Origin: a virus
IMG/VR virus record: IMGVR_UViG_3300018036_000044
Span: 1 to 29,762 of that record
DNA length: 29,762 nt
Strand: one strand, 5' to 3'
Below the pieces are notes generated by a model. That model had not been told where the DNA came from and did no database searches. It was given only the letters and a program-made list of their open reading frames with translations. Made by a program: the position numbers and the translations under genes. Positions 8,085-17,400 of this stretch are shown piece by piece; within the stretch, counting starts at the first letter, position 1, and each line of letters opens with the position of its first letter.

Positions 8085-8103
8085 TCAAAACGAGTCGTTT
8101 TGA
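8085..8103. repeat. Perfect inverted repeat in the 8075-8184 gap
   Basis: TCAAAACG (8085-8092) and CGTTTTGA (8096-8103) form an 8-bp perfect stem with a 3-base centre. No T-tract follows it on either strand, so it is not a standard terminator. It lies between the stop at 8074 and a one-mismatch late octamer at 8134, so it may insulate the two genes or bind a protein. Confidence 0.55.
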
Positions 8104-8133
8104 CACCATTTACCACCGCTTTTTTAAGGTATG

Positions 8134-8141
8134 TGTAAATA
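8134..8141 (+). promoter_or_regulatory. Possible late promoter TGTAAATA
   Basis: One base away from NATAAATA (G for A at position two), 43 bases before the ATG of the acidic core protein. The 110-base gap here is otherwise unexplained, which makes a promoter plausible. Confidence 0.4.
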
Positions 8142-8184
8142 ATAGTAGACAGCCTTACCAATAAACTTATTATAGGAGAAAACA

Positions 8185-9096
8185 ATGGCAGACACAACAA
8201 AGCTAGAGCAAATGCTCGAAAAATTAGTTAACAACGATCGCGATGGAGCTGATCAGTTGTTTCATGAATTTGTGATTGAAAAATCACGTAGCATCTACGA
8301 AAAAATGATCGAATCTGATCTAGAAGATCTAGAAGTAGATGAAGCTACAGATGAAGAAGTAGATGAAGCTACAGATGAAGAAGTAGATGAAGCTACAGAC
8401 GACGAAGATTTAGAAGAATCAGACGACGAAGAAGTCGATGAAAACTTTGACGAATTTACACCAGAAGCTGACCCAATGGGCGGCGAGCCAGGCCCAGACA
8501 TGTTAAAAGACATTGAAGCCGATGGCGACGACGAAGACGGTGTAATGGATATGGGCGACGAAGGTGAAGAAGGCGAAGAAGAGCTAGAAGACCGTGTAGT
8601 TGACCTAGAAGATGCACTTGATGACCTAAAGGCAGAATTTGAAAAAATGATGTCTGGAGAAGAAGGCGACATGGACGATGAAGGCGACGAAGATGGCGAC
8701 GAAATGGACATGGACGACGAAGGTGATGAAGAAGCAGAAGAAGAGTCATATGACCCTTCAACACTTGGCATGCCAGCTTATGAAGGTAAAAAATCACAAG
8801 CAGAGCAAATGAGAGAGTATGTTGAAAAAGTTGCCGCACCAAAAGGTGAAGACAACAAAGCAAAATCTCCAGTTGCTGGCAAAAACGACATGGGCGGAAC
8901 TACTGCAAATATTGCTAAAGGTTCAGCTGAAGAAAAAGGTGGAAGCGTAAGTACTCCAAATGTAGAAGACTTTAATCAAGTTAATGTATCTGGTAACAAA
9001 AAAGCACCTGCAATGTCAAATGCCAAAGGCCACGGCGCAGAGAAAAAAGGCGCAGGCGAAACTGGAACAAATAGTAAAAGTACTATTGGTTCTTAA
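8185..9096 (+). CDS. Acidic prohead core protein (gp67/gp68-like position)
   Basis: A 303-residue, extremely acidic protein placed just before gp21, where T4 has its small core proteins gp67 and gp68. The N-terminal 45 residues (LEQMLEKLVNNDRDGADQLFHEFVIEKS...) form a helical domain like the front of marine gp68-type core proteins. Then come Glu/Asp-rich stretches, including three copies of EVDEATDE, a helical VVDLEDALDDLKAEFEKMM, more acidic repeats, and a Lys/Gly-rich tail. The likely role is filler of the scaffold core, cleaved by gp21; the acid charge would mimic DNA or be exchanged for it. It is twice the length of T4 gp68 (141 aa). TAGGAGAA precedes the ATG. The match to gp68 is by place and front domain, not strong sequence. 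Confidence 0.65.
   Translation: MADTTKLEQMLEKLVNNDRDGADQLFHEFVIEKSRSIYEKMIESDLEDLEVDEATDEEVDEATDEEVDEATDDEDLEESDDEEVDENFDEFTPEADPMGGEPGPDMLKDIEADGDDEDGVMDMGDEGEEGEEELEDRVVDLEDALDDLKAEFEKMMSGEEGDMDDEGDEDGDEMDMDDEGDEEAEEESYDPSTLGMPAYEGKKSQAEQMREYVEKVAAPKGEDNKAKSPVAGKNDMGGTTANIAKGSAEEKGGSVSTPNVEDFNQVNVSGNKKAPAMSNAKGHGAEKKGAGETGTNSKSTIGS
8332..8400 (+). repeat. 24-bp in-frame tandem repeat (2.9 copies)
   Basis: Units start at 8332, 8356 and 8380; each encodes EVDEATDE. The first two copies are identical and the third drifts only at its end, so the expansion is recent. Copy number can change without breaking the frame. Confidence 0.9.
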
Positions 9097-9111
9097 TTGA
9101 GGATTATGGGG

Positions 9112-9744
9112 ATGCATAACTTAACCGAAACACTATCATTCGACCAAGCTAAAATGGTCGTTGAGACTACTGAAAATAGTGCAGGTGGTAAGGACTTGTA
9201 CTTAAAAGGTATCTGCATTCAAGGTGGTGTTCGTAACGCAAACCAGCGTGTATATCCTGTAAGTGAGATCAGTAGGGCTGTCAACACGCTCAACGATCAA
9301 ATTCAAGGCGGGTATAGTGTATTAGGCGAAGTTGATCATCCTGAAGGACTCAATATTAACTTAGATCGTGTAAGCCATATGATCACAGAAATGTGGATGG
9401 ATGGTCCAAACGGTTATGGAAAACTAAAAATTATTCCAACCCCGATGGGACAACTAGTTCAAACCATGATTCAAAATGGTGTAAAACTAGGTGTTTCATC
9501 AAGGGGATCGGGTAATGTAAAAGATGATGGTAGCGGGGAAGTCAGCGAATTTGAAATAATCACTGTCGATGCCGTTGCCCAACCAAGTGCTCCTGGGGCT
9601 TATCCAACGCCTATTTACGAGCACCTAATGAATACTCGTGGTGGGTATAAGGCATACAATTTGGCTCGCGAACTTAATGGCGATGAAAAGGCACAGAAGT
9701 ATTTAAAGGAGTCGTTGATAAACATTATCAGCGGACTCAAATAG
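9112..9744 (+). CDS. 21: Prohead core protease gp21
   Basis: The serine protease that matures the prohead by cutting scaffold and gp23 after (L/I)xE. The herpes-assemblin-like catalytic set is visible: H76 in GEVDHPEGL, the GVSSRGSG loop with S129 or S130, and D153 in IITVDAVAQPSAP. I chose the ATG at 9112 since GAGG (9099-9102) is nine bases upstream; the ATG at 9106 would leave only three bases. This gives 210 residues, close to T4 gp21 (212). The front MHNLTETLSF replaces the longer start some relatives have. The frame follows the acidic core protein with only 15 bases between. Confidence 0.95.
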   Translation: MHNLTETLSFDQAKMVVETTENSAGGKDLYLKGICIQGGVRNANQRVYPVSEISRAVNTLNDQIQGGYSVLGEVDHPEGLNINLDRVSHMITEMWMDGPNGYGKLKIIPTPMGQLVQTMIQNGVKLGVSSRGSGNVKDDGSGEVSEFEIITVDAVAQPSAPGAYPTPIYEHLMNTRGGYKAYNLARELNGDEKAQKYLKESLINIISGLK

Positions 9745-9758
9745 ACTAGGAGAAACAA

Positions 9759-10859
9759 ATGTTAGATGCACTGAAAGCACTCTTTGAAAACAATGTAGTT
9801 TCAGAAGACATCAAACTAGAGATCGAAGAAGCATGGAATGCAAAAATTCGCGAGAATAAGATGCAAGCTACAGCTGAACTTCGCGAAGAGTTTGCTCAAA
9901 AGTATGAGCACGACAAGCAAACAATGGTAGAAGCTATTGACGCAATGCTTGCCGATAAACTAAGCGAAGAAATTACTGAGTTCCAAGATGATCGCCAAAA
10001 ATTAGCTGAAGCAAGAGCAAAATATGCCGTAGCAATGCGTGAAAACGCAAACCTAATGCAAAAATTTGTTGTACAGCAGTTAGGTAAAGAAATTGGCGAA
10101 TTACACGAAGATCAGAAATTAATGGCTGACAAGTTCCATACATTGGAGAACTTTATTGTTGATGCACTTTCTAAAGAAATTGCAGAATTTTATGAAGATA
10201 AAAAAGATTTAGCTGAAACAAAGGTACGTTTAGTACGTGAAGCTAAAGATCATCTAGCCAAGGTTAAATCCAAGTTTATCCAAGACGCAACACATGTTGT
10301 CGCAGAAACCGTTGACAAAGGTCTAAAGTCAGAAATTAGTCAATTAAAAGAAGACATTGATGCGGCTCGCAGAAATGACTTTGGTCGTAAGTTGTTTGAA
10401 TCATTCGCTAGCGAATATCAATCAAGTTACTTAAATGAGAAGTCTGAGACTGCAAAACTATTAAAAGTAGTTGAGTTAAAAGATAAGCAATTAGCCGAAG
10501 CTAAAGCGCAGGCAGCAGAAAAAGCAAAACTAGTAGAAAGCAAAGACGCTGAAATTAAAGTTGCTAAAAATACTGCACAGCGTAAAGAAATTATGAATGA
10601 ATTACTCGGTCCTTTAAACAAAGGTCAAAGAGAAATCATGTCAGACTTACTGGAATCTGTACAAACCGAAAAACTGCACAAGTCTTTCGATAAGTACATG
10701 CCAAGCGTTATCGCAGGGAACACACCAGTGAAGGAAACCAAGGCAACACTTACAGAAGGCACACATATTACAGGCAATAAGACAAATAATGACACTAATG
10801 CAAGCGTAGATTCAGCAAATAACGTTGTTGAACTCAAAAGACTTGCAGGATTGAAATAA
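9759..10859 (+). CDS. 22: Prohead core scaffold gp22
   Basis: The major scaffold protein, between gp21 and gp23 as in T4. It is 366 residues (T4: 269), almost wholly helical and highly charged. Three related blocks are seen: LSEEITEFQDDRQKLAEA, LGKEIGELHEDQKLMAD and LSKEIAEFYEDKKDLAET, about 40 residues apart, a tandem coiled-coil repeat that may explain the extra length. Further heptads follow (KLLKVVELKDKQLAEAKAQ). The end contains NELLGPLNKGQREIMSDLLESV and a Thr/Asn-rich tail. Likely cleaved to peptides by gp21. TAGGAG precedes the ATG. Confidence 0.92.
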   Translation: MLDALKALFENNVVSEDIKLEIEEAWNAKIRENKMQATAELREEFAQKYEHDKQTMVEAIDAMLADKLSEEITEFQDDRQKLAEARAKYAVAMRENANLMQKFVVQQLGKEIGELHEDQKLMADKFHTLENFIVDALSKEIAEFYEDKKDLAETKVRLVREAKDHLAKVKSKFIQDATHVVAETVDKGLKSEISQLKEDIDAARRNDFGRKLFESFASEYQSSYLNEKSETAKLLKVVELKDKQLAEAKAQAAEKAKLVESKDAEIKVAKNTAQRKEIMNELLGPLNKGQREIMSDLLESVQTEKLHKSFDKYMPSVIAGNTPVKETKATLTEGTHITGNKTNNDTNASVDSANNVVELKRLAGLK

Positions 10860-10869
10860 GGAGAAAATA

Positions 10870-12033
10870 ATGTCAGAACTATTTGAGAGTCGCTGGCAGG
10901 ATACCAAAAATGCACTTCTTGAAGGCCTTGAAGGCAACAAGAAAGCTGTAATGGGTGTTACTCTAGAAAATACTAAAAGGTATTTGGCAGAGAATGCGAC
11001 AGCAGGTGCAACTTCTGCAGGTAATGTTGCTACACTAAACAGAGTTATCCTTCCGGTAATTAGACGAGTTATGCCAACTGTTATCGCCAACGAATTAGTT
11101 GGTGTACAGCCCATGACAGGTCCAGTGGGTCAAATCCACACACTAAGAGTACGCTACGCAGATTCATTTGATGATGTAACTGCTGGTGAAGAAGCTCTAT
11201 CACCATTCAAAATTGGTGTTGGCTACAGTGGCGGCGGTTCTACCGACAAAGCTGATGCAACAGCAACACTTGAAGGTGCCGCTGGTAAGAGAATGTCTAT
11301 CCAGATCTTAAAGCAAACAGTAGAAGCAAAAACCAGAAAGCTATCAGCTCGCTGGACTTTTGAATCTGCTCAAGATGCACAAGCCCAACAAGGCATTGAC
11401 ATCGAAGCTGAGATCATGGCAGCTCTTGCACAGGAGATTACAGCTGAAATCGATCAAGAAGTACTTGCTTCTTTACGTTCACTAGCTGGAACTGCTGAAT
11501 CAGACGTACAATACGATCAGTCATCTGTAAGTGGTACTGCCACTTTCGTTGGCGATGAGCATGCGGCACTAGCTGTTATGATCAACCGTGTTGCAAACAA
11601 GATTGCCGCTCGTACACGTCGTGGCGCAGGTAACTATGCAGTGGTTTCACCATATGCATTGACTATCCTACAGTCCGCAACAACTTCTGCGTTCGCAAGA
11701 ACAACTGAAGGTACATTCGAAGCACCAACTAACACTAAGATGGTTGGTACATTGAACGGCGCGATGAAAGTCTACGTTGATGCATACGCATCAGACGCAA
11801 CTGACGTACTAGTTGGATACAAAGGATCAAGCGAATCAGACGCACCAGCGTTCTACGCTCCTTACATTCCTCTAATGTCAAGTGGTGTTGTGTTAGACCC
11901 AGCATCATTCGAGCCTGTCGTATCATTTATGACACGTTACGGATATGTTGAGCTATCAAACGTTGCTTCTTCACTTGGTAATGCCGCTGACTACTTAGGT
12001 AGAATCAGTATTGCCAATGTAAGCTTCAGCTAA
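10870..12033 (+). CDS. 23: Major capsid protein gp23 (compact form)
   Basis: The main shell protein. Conserved gp23 landmarks: VILPVIRRVMPTVIANELVGVQPMTGPVG, QTVEAKTRKLSARWTFESAQD, IDIEAEIMAALAQEITAEIDQEV, and the C-terminal GYVELSN...LGRISIANVSF. The gp21 cleavage site is probably YLAE41/N42, a shorter propeptide than T4's 65 residues. At 387 residues it is well under T4 gp23 (521): only about 50 residues separate the EEALSPF and VEAKTRKL landmarks against about 130 in T4, so the T4 insertion domain is missing. Codons are less AT-biased than neighbours, as fits high expression. AAGGAG precedes the ATG and a strong terminator follows. Confidence 0.95.
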   Translation: MSELFESRWQDTKNALLEGLEGNKKAVMGVTLENTKRYLAENATAGATSAGNVATLNRVILPVIRRVMPTVIANELVGVQPMTGPVGQIHTLRVRYADSFDDVTAGEEALSPFKIGVGYSGGGSTDKADATATLEGAAGKRMSIQILKQTVEAKTRKLSARWTFESAQDAQAQQGIDIEAEIMAALAQEITAEIDQEVLASLRSLAGTAESDVQYDQSSVSGTATFVGDEHAALAVMINRVANKIAARTRRGAGNYAVVSPYALTILQSATTSAFARTTEGTFEAPTNTKMVGTLNGAMKVYVDAYASDATDVLVGYKGSSESDAPAFYAPYIPLMSSGVVLDPASFEPVVSFMTRYGYVELSNVASSLGNAADYLGRISIANVSFS

Positions 12034-12053
12034 GTTTAAAACTTACTAAAACG

Positions 12054-12080
12054 AAAAAAGGCCCTTCGGGGCCTTTTTTT
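12054..12080 (+). terminator. Strong rho-independent terminator after gp23
   Basis: An 11-bp stem (A6-GGCCC paired with GGGCC-T6) closed by the very stable C(UUCG)G tetraloop and followed by a run of Ts. It ends the head operon that started upstream. Because of the A-tract before it, it may work on both strands. Confidence 0.95.
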
Positions 12081-12098
12081 ATGACTTGAGTAAACTTT

Positions 12099-12106
12099 GA
12101 TAAATA
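12099..12106 (+). promoter_or_regulatory. Late promoter GATAAATA
   Basis: GATAAATA just after the gp23 terminator, 89 bases before the next ATG. It restarts late transcription for the small structural genes. The 90-base leader is longer than at most octamers here. Confidence 0.7.
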
Positions 12107-12195
12107 CTTGTGTCGTAAATCGTGCTATCAAATAGATAGACTTATGCAGAATTGACCCACTGCGTAGACCTAGAACGTTTTATAAGGAGAAACAA

Positions 12196-12570
12196 ATGGG
12201 ACGTCCATTAAATAAAAGAAACTTTGGTGTATTAGCAGACGGTACTAACTTAACAATTAACTGTAAAGTTGGAGCAAACTCAGCTACAGAACAAGGTATG
12301 ATCATTTCACAAAGATCACAAAATAAATTTAAAGTTGATGATTCAAAACTTGGATCAGGTAACGAAGGTGTATGTACACTAGTTGCTAAAGCAAGCGGTT
12401 CATTAGCTGACAATGAAATGTCAATTAACGGCATCATTACAGCAGATGGTTCGAGTGTATGGGTTACTAAAATTTACAACAGAACTTGTAGAGATGAAAA
12501 CAATAATCGTTACAAGTGGACTGTTGAAGATGATTCAACAGTGTCATACATGGCACTAGTTGCCATCTAA
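12196..12570 (+). CDS. Conserved virion protein (124 aa)
   Basis: A 124-residue protein, MGRPLNKRNFG..., mostly beta-strand by eye (CKVGANSATEQGMIISQRSQNKF, KIYNRTCRDENNNRYKW). I recall proteins with the MGRPLNKR front in marine T4-like phages as unnamed structural proteins. Being expressed right after gp23 under its own late promoter with AAGGAGAAACA fits an abundant capsid decoration or tail component. No enzyme motif. The function is open. Confidence 0.65.
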   Translation: MGRPLNKRNFGVLADGTNLTINCKVGANSATEQGMIISQRSQNKFKVDDSKLGSGNEGVCTLVAKASGSLADNEMSINGIITADGSSVWVTKIYNRTCRDENNNRYKWTVEDDSTVSYMALVAI

Positions 12571-12576
12571 GGATTA

Positions 12577-12600
12577 GTGTGGGGGAGAAATTCCCCACAC
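12577..12600 (+). promoter_or_regulatory. GNRA-capped hairpin between two late genes
   Basis: GTGTGGGG (12577-12584) pairs with CCCCACAC (12593-12600), extended by one G-U and one A-U pair to a GAAA tetraloop: a ten-pair stem. No T-run follows, so it is not a classical terminator; it may protect the upstream message from 3' decay or tune the downstream gene, whose AAGGA site is eight bases on. Confidence 0.7.
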
Positions 12601-12618
12601 ACATACAAGGAATTTTAG

Positions 12619-13584
12619 ATGTCAAAGACTTTAAATGTAAACAGCGGAAATTACACAGTACGAGTACCACAGGGTAATCGAATTACTCTTGATACTGGCG
12701 CAGAATTAGGAGAAGTTAGAATAACAGGAGACCTAGTTGTTGACGGTAATACTGTAACTGTTAATTCTGAAGATTTAAGTCTTAAAGATAATATTATTAT
12801 ACTTAATGCTGGAGAAGAAGGTTCTACAGGTATTACACTTGATCAGTCTGGTATACGAATTGAAAGAGGTACTAGTTCAAGTTATCCAGATGTATTTTTT
12901 GTATTTGATGAAAATACAACACATAATGATCCAATTTCACAAACTGTTAAAGGCGGAACTTTTACTTTTAAAGACGAAAACAACGCACTGATTGGTATTA
13001 GAACTAATAGCATTTCAACCGGTGGCGGCGATTTATACTTAATTAATTCAGGTACAGGAGTTCTTAGTGTTAGCGGAACAAACAATTATGAAGCACAAGT
13101 TACCGATGATGACGATGTACCTAATAAAAAATATGTAGACGATGCTATTACAACAGGTATTCAAACAATTACAATTCAGAGTATTCAAAGAGGTGACTCT
13201 GCGCTTAATCTTTTTGATCAAAGTTTAGATCCAGGTGTTAGCGGATTTAAAGTTACAATTGACGGATACGAAGTAGCATTATTTAGACAAGACAGCACAG
13301 AGATTGAACAACTTATTTTTAATGATGCAACAATTTCTACTACAGCAAGCGGCGACGATTTGACACTTAGTAGTAACGGATCACCTTTTGTAAAAATTGA
13401 CAGTGTTTTAAGAATGCCTATACAGAGCGATGCAACTGTAATTGCTAGTAGTGCTAATGACATTGGAATTTATGCAAAGAATCCCGGCTTTGGTAATTCA
13501 GGAGTATGGTATAAAAACAAAAACAACTATGAAGATGAATTGATAAGTACTAATAAATCATTGTTATATAGTATGTTATTTTAA
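12619..13584 (+). CDS. Virion structural protein, fibre/wedge-like beta protein (321 aa)
   Basis: A 321-residue beta-rich protein. The front (NYTVRVPQGNRITLDTGAELG, EVRITGDLVVDGNTVTVNSEDL) is the standard N-terminal adhesin-like repeat of marine T4-like tail fibres. VTDDDDVPNKKYVDDAI is the usual 'DDxVPNKKYVD' hinge seen in long-fibre and baseplate-wedge proteins. The C-terminus has no chaperone-like domain. A distal fibre or baseplate attachment protein seems likely. The gene is preceded by a GNRA hairpin rather than a late octamer and is followed by AAAGGAAA for the next gene. Confidence 0.65.
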   Translation: MSKTLNVNSGNYTVRVPQGNRITLDTGAELGEVRITGDLVVDGNTVTVNSEDLSLKDNIIILNAGEEGSTGITLDQSGIRIERGTSSSYPDVFFVFDENTTHNDPISQTVKGGTFTFKDENNALIGIRTNSISTGGGDLYLINSGTGVLSVSGTNNYEAQVTDDDDVPNKKYVDDAITTGIQTITIQSIQRGDSALNLFDQSLDPGVSGFKVTIDGYEVALFRQDSTEIEQLIFNDATISTTASGDDLTLSSNGSPFVKIDSVLRMPIQSDATVIASSANDIGIYAKNPGFGNSGVWYKNKNNYEDELISTNKSLLYSMLF

Positions 13585-13595
13585 AGGAAAAACAA

Positions 13596-13943
13596 ATGGC
13601 AATTACAAATAAAAAAATTACTTCTTCAGATACAACGTTGTTAACAGTTCCAGCAGGTAAAAGATATGCTATTACTACTATTATGGTTTGCAATTCACAA
13701 CCTGCAGATACAGGCGGCGGCAATGATGCAACTTTTGATCTACATTTTATTCCAAGCGGCCAAACAAAAGGATATGCAGATCCAAACTCTAATCAAATAT
13801 TAAATGATTTAAAAGTAGCAGGTGCTGATACATTTTCTTTTGATACAGAAAAGATTGTATTGGAAGAAGGAGACAGTATTGTAGCTATGGGACAAGCAGG
13901 TAAAGAATATTTACTTGCTACAGTTAGTTATTTGGAAGTATAA
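13596..13943 (+). CDS. Small beta-sandwich-like virion protein (115 aa), paralogue of 23585-23914
   Basis: A 115-residue protein with TVPAGKRYAITTIMVCN near the front and KIVLEEGDSIVAMG, LATVSYLEV at the end, a pattern typical of small beta-sandwich phage decoration or fibre-cap proteins. The 109-residue protein at 23585 has the same order (VYTVPPATSTTVIGMNLAN; GEKIILDANNVLYVTS; ILSIVEIV). Its TAA overlaps the ATG of the next gene (TAATG), so the two are translationally coupled. Confidence 0.65.
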   Translation: MAITNKKITSSDTTLLTVPAGKRYAITTIMVCNSQPADTGGGNDATFDLHFIPSGQTKGYADPNSNQILNDLKVAGADTFSFDTEKIVLEEGDSIVAMGQAGKEYLLATVSYLEV

Positions 13944-14446
13944 TGCGATTTATTAAAGCACAAACAACATCTAGAGGAATTAATGCCGACACAAAAGGAG
14001 TAAACGTAGACTCTCTTGGTTTAATCACAATGAATACTAATTCAGCTGTGATTGTTCCTAAAGGAACGCAAAACGACAGACCGTTTATTCCAACAGAAGG
14101 TATGGTTAGATATAATACTGATACCGGAGACTTTGAAGTAAGACAAAATGCGGCATGGAAACCTATTAGATTTAGAGAACCTACTGTTATTCATCAACAA
14201 AATTTAGGAAACGGTGACGGAGTTGAAACATTATTTGGACCACTAGATTCAAACGATAGTTACTATCCTATACCGGTATCTGAAAATAACATTTTAGTAA
14301 CTATTGAAAACGTTTTTCAGTTAGCAAACACTAACTATTCTCTTGTGCAAAATCCAGCAGGAAAAACTCCAGGAACATATCTATCATTTGGTTCAGCTGT
14401 CCCTACTGGTAAGGTTGTCCAAGTACTACATAACTTCGACAAGTAA
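13943..14446 (+). CDS. Small virion protein with an RPxxPxxGxxRYN module (167 aa)
   Basis: A 167-residue protein whose first third contains VPKGTQNDRPFIP followed by TEGMVRYNTDTGDFEV and a Trp (residues 38-70), the same module that recurs in the giant fibre genes of this window. The back half (LGNGDGVETLFGPLD, NNILVTIENVFQLANTNYSL) is a beta-domain frequent in T4-like tail proteins. The start overlaps the previous stop by one base. The role is probably attachment or capping of a fibre. I cannot name it. Confidence 0.6.
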   Translation: MRFIKAQTTSRGINADTKGVNVDSLGLITMNTNSAVIVPKGTQNDRPFIPTEGMVRYNTDTGDFEVRQNAAWKPIRFREPTVIHQQNLGNGDGVETLFGPLDSNDSYYPIPVSENNILVTIENVFQLANTNYSLVQNPAGKTPGTYLSFGSAVPTGKVVQVLHNFDK

Positions 14447-14454
14447 AATAAATA
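14447..14454 (+). promoter_or_regulatory. Late promoter AATAAATA
   Basis: AATAAATA right after the stop at 14446, 27 bases before the ATG of the first giant fibre gene; GAGAGGG lies between. Confidence 0.65.
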
Positions 14455-14481
14455 CAAGTAAGAAGTTAGAGAGGGAACCTA

Positions 14482-17400
14482 ATGGCACAAGTCGCTCGCA
14501 TAGGCGGTCAATTACTACAAGATAACTTATTACGAGAACTTTCGGATCTTAAGTTTGACAATGACCTTTTAGTTGTAAAAAGAGATAATACTCTTGGTAT
14601 TAATACAACTACAACTCCTAGAAACTTAACTATTAACGGTACATTACGTACATCATCAGGTACTAGTGAGCCTGATATTATTTTTGATAATAGTTTAAAA
14701 ATTGGCGACCTTACTCTTGCTACTACCGGTATTAGTACATCAAGCGGAAACATTAATATTAAATCAACACATCCCGAAGGTTATATTGTTACTAACGGTA
14801 TTGGTAGTTATAATTTTGCTGTTAAGGGCGACGGTCTTATAGCATTAGGAACTAATGATAGTGTTGGTTTAAGATCAGAAGTCTATGATGGCCAAACAGT
14901 TGCCTGGAATTATAACGGTAATTATGGTAATTATTGGTACCCTGGACCAAAGATTAGTGCAGATTCTCCTCCTAACGATGGCGATAGACTTTATGACGAC
15001 GCAATAGCAAGAGCACAGGCAGGTACCTGGACTGCTGAAGAATTAGTTGCATTTGACTTTGATGGTGATGGAGATATTCAAGTAGATGATGCTTTAAAAA
15101 TTCTTACAATGAATACACAGTTCATTAACGGAACTGCATTTCCAGCATCAAGAACACTAGCAGATCACCCAAATCCTGAAGCATTTAAAGCATATGTAAA
15201 AAAATATTATCCGCGAAGTGCTCCAAGAGAATTACAAATCCAATCAGGCGGAACTGTTACAGTAACAGGTAATTTACACGCTACTGGTGATATTACATAC
15301 GGTGCAGAACAAATATTCGAAGGATATTCTTTATGGTATACTGTAAATAATCCGAATGCCTACGGAACTGATGCTAATGATCATTTTGGTCAAACAGTAG
15401 CAGTTGCCGGTAACTTTGGTATTATCGGTGCACCAGATGAAGATTCAGCATCGTTTAGTAGTGAAGGTAAAGCGTATATCTATAATATCACTACTGGACA
15501 ATTATTACATACTTTATCAAATCCTGATGCAGGAGCATCAAATACACAATTTGGTGATTCCGTGCATATTAGCGGCAACTATGCAATCGTTGGTGCAAGT
15601 ACATACGGAAATAATGAAGGTAGGGCATACATATTTGATGTAACTACTGGATCGTTATTACATACGTTATCAAATCCAAATAACTACGGAACATCGCAAG
15701 ATGACTATTTTGGACAATCAGTATCTATTAGTGGGACTTTTTGTGCTGTAGGTGCAAGATTTGAAGATGAAGCAACAGGTAATAACTCGGGAATAATTTA
15801 TGTATTTAATAATAGTACTGGTGTATTAGAAGAAACAATTAATAATCCTAACGTATACGGAACAAAAACAAATGACTATTTTGGTACTGTTGTATCTATT
15901 GATGGAAATAATGTTGCGGCAAGTGCATTAGGAGAAGATACTGCTACTGATACAGAAGTTGGCGTTGTTTACATTTTTAATGCATCTACAGGAGCACTAT
16001 CTAGAACTTTACAAAATCCAAATACATTTAGCACAAGTACCGATGATAGATTTGGTGAAGCAATATCTTTAAGTGGAAATAAAATTATTGTTGGTGCACC
16101 TGGTGAAGATGAGCCTAGCAATAGTAATGCAGGTAAGGCATATATTTTTAACGTAACTACGGGAGCATTGCTATTAACATTAACAAACCCTAATGATTTT
16201 GGAACCAGTCAAGATGATCAGTTTGGATCAAGTGTAGATATTTCAGGAACATGGGCAATTGTTGGAACTCCTGGAGAAGATACTGCTAGTTTTAACAGTA
16301 GTGGTATTGCATATGTGTTTAATACAAATACCGGACTAATGGTTTCGAAGGTTACTAATCCTAATCCCGGAACTGATCATAAATTTGCATTTAATGTAGG
16401 AATTAATGACGATGCTCATACAATTATTGGAGCACCTCTTGAAACTGTAGACGGATCAACTGAAGCTGGTCGAGTTTATATACACCAAGCAACAATCAGC
16501 GGTAATGAAAGTTCATTAATCATAGGCGACGATAGTACTGATACTGCATCGTTTTTTGCAGATTTTAAATCTGATATTATTCCAGATCAAACAGATACGT
16601 TTACTATAGGTAATGTAGGTAAGAGATTTAAAATTGCAGTTGAAGAACTAACTGCTGACAGGGTTCAAGCTAACGGTATTGTTTATCAAGGAATTGAATT
16701 AACAAAAAATGTTGGTATTATTTTTGTTTCAACCAACAACGGTAATGATAATAACGAAGGAACAAACCCGGGCGGTCCGTTTGCAACAATTGCAAAGGCA
16801 CTTAGTACTGCAACAACAGGCGATTTAATTTATGTTTATCCAGGTCAATACCAAGAAGCATTTCCCTTAACTGTTCCTAAAGGAGTTACTATCCAAGGAG
16901 CATCTTTAAGAAGTGTAGAAATATCACCTACGTCGGCTACACAAAGTAACGATGCATTTTTAGTTAATAGTGATACTACGATTGAAAATATTACAATTAA
17001 AGATTTTTATTATAACAGTAGTAACGACACTGGATATGCTTTCCGTTTTGCTAATAATTTCTCAACAACTATATTTGAACAAACTCCCGGAAGAAGTCCT
17101 TATATCAGAAATGTAACAGTTATTACAAAAGGTACAACAACAAGTCCGAGCGATCCAAGAGGATTTGCAAGCGGCGATGCAGGTAAAGGTGCATTAGTTG
17201 ACGGAAGTGTTGTCTTACAAAATAGTAGATCTGCTAGTATACTTTTTCATAGTTGTACATTTATTACTCCAGGTGTTGATGCACTAACAGCAACAAACGG
17301 TGTAAGAATAGAATGGCTTAATAGTTTTACATATTTTGCTAATAGAGGACTTTATCTAACACAAGGTACCGGAAGATTACTACCGGATAGTACTATTGAA

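Noticed and set aside
8085-8103. Inverted repeat as a terminator
   Set aside because: No T-run follows the stem on either strand; the T-run lies before it on the plus strand.
8295-8771. 158-residue serine-rich open frame on the minus strand
   Set aside because: It is the mirror of the GAA/GAC/GAT-rich acidic core gene; the Ser-rich product is what such codons give in reverse. No ribosome site.
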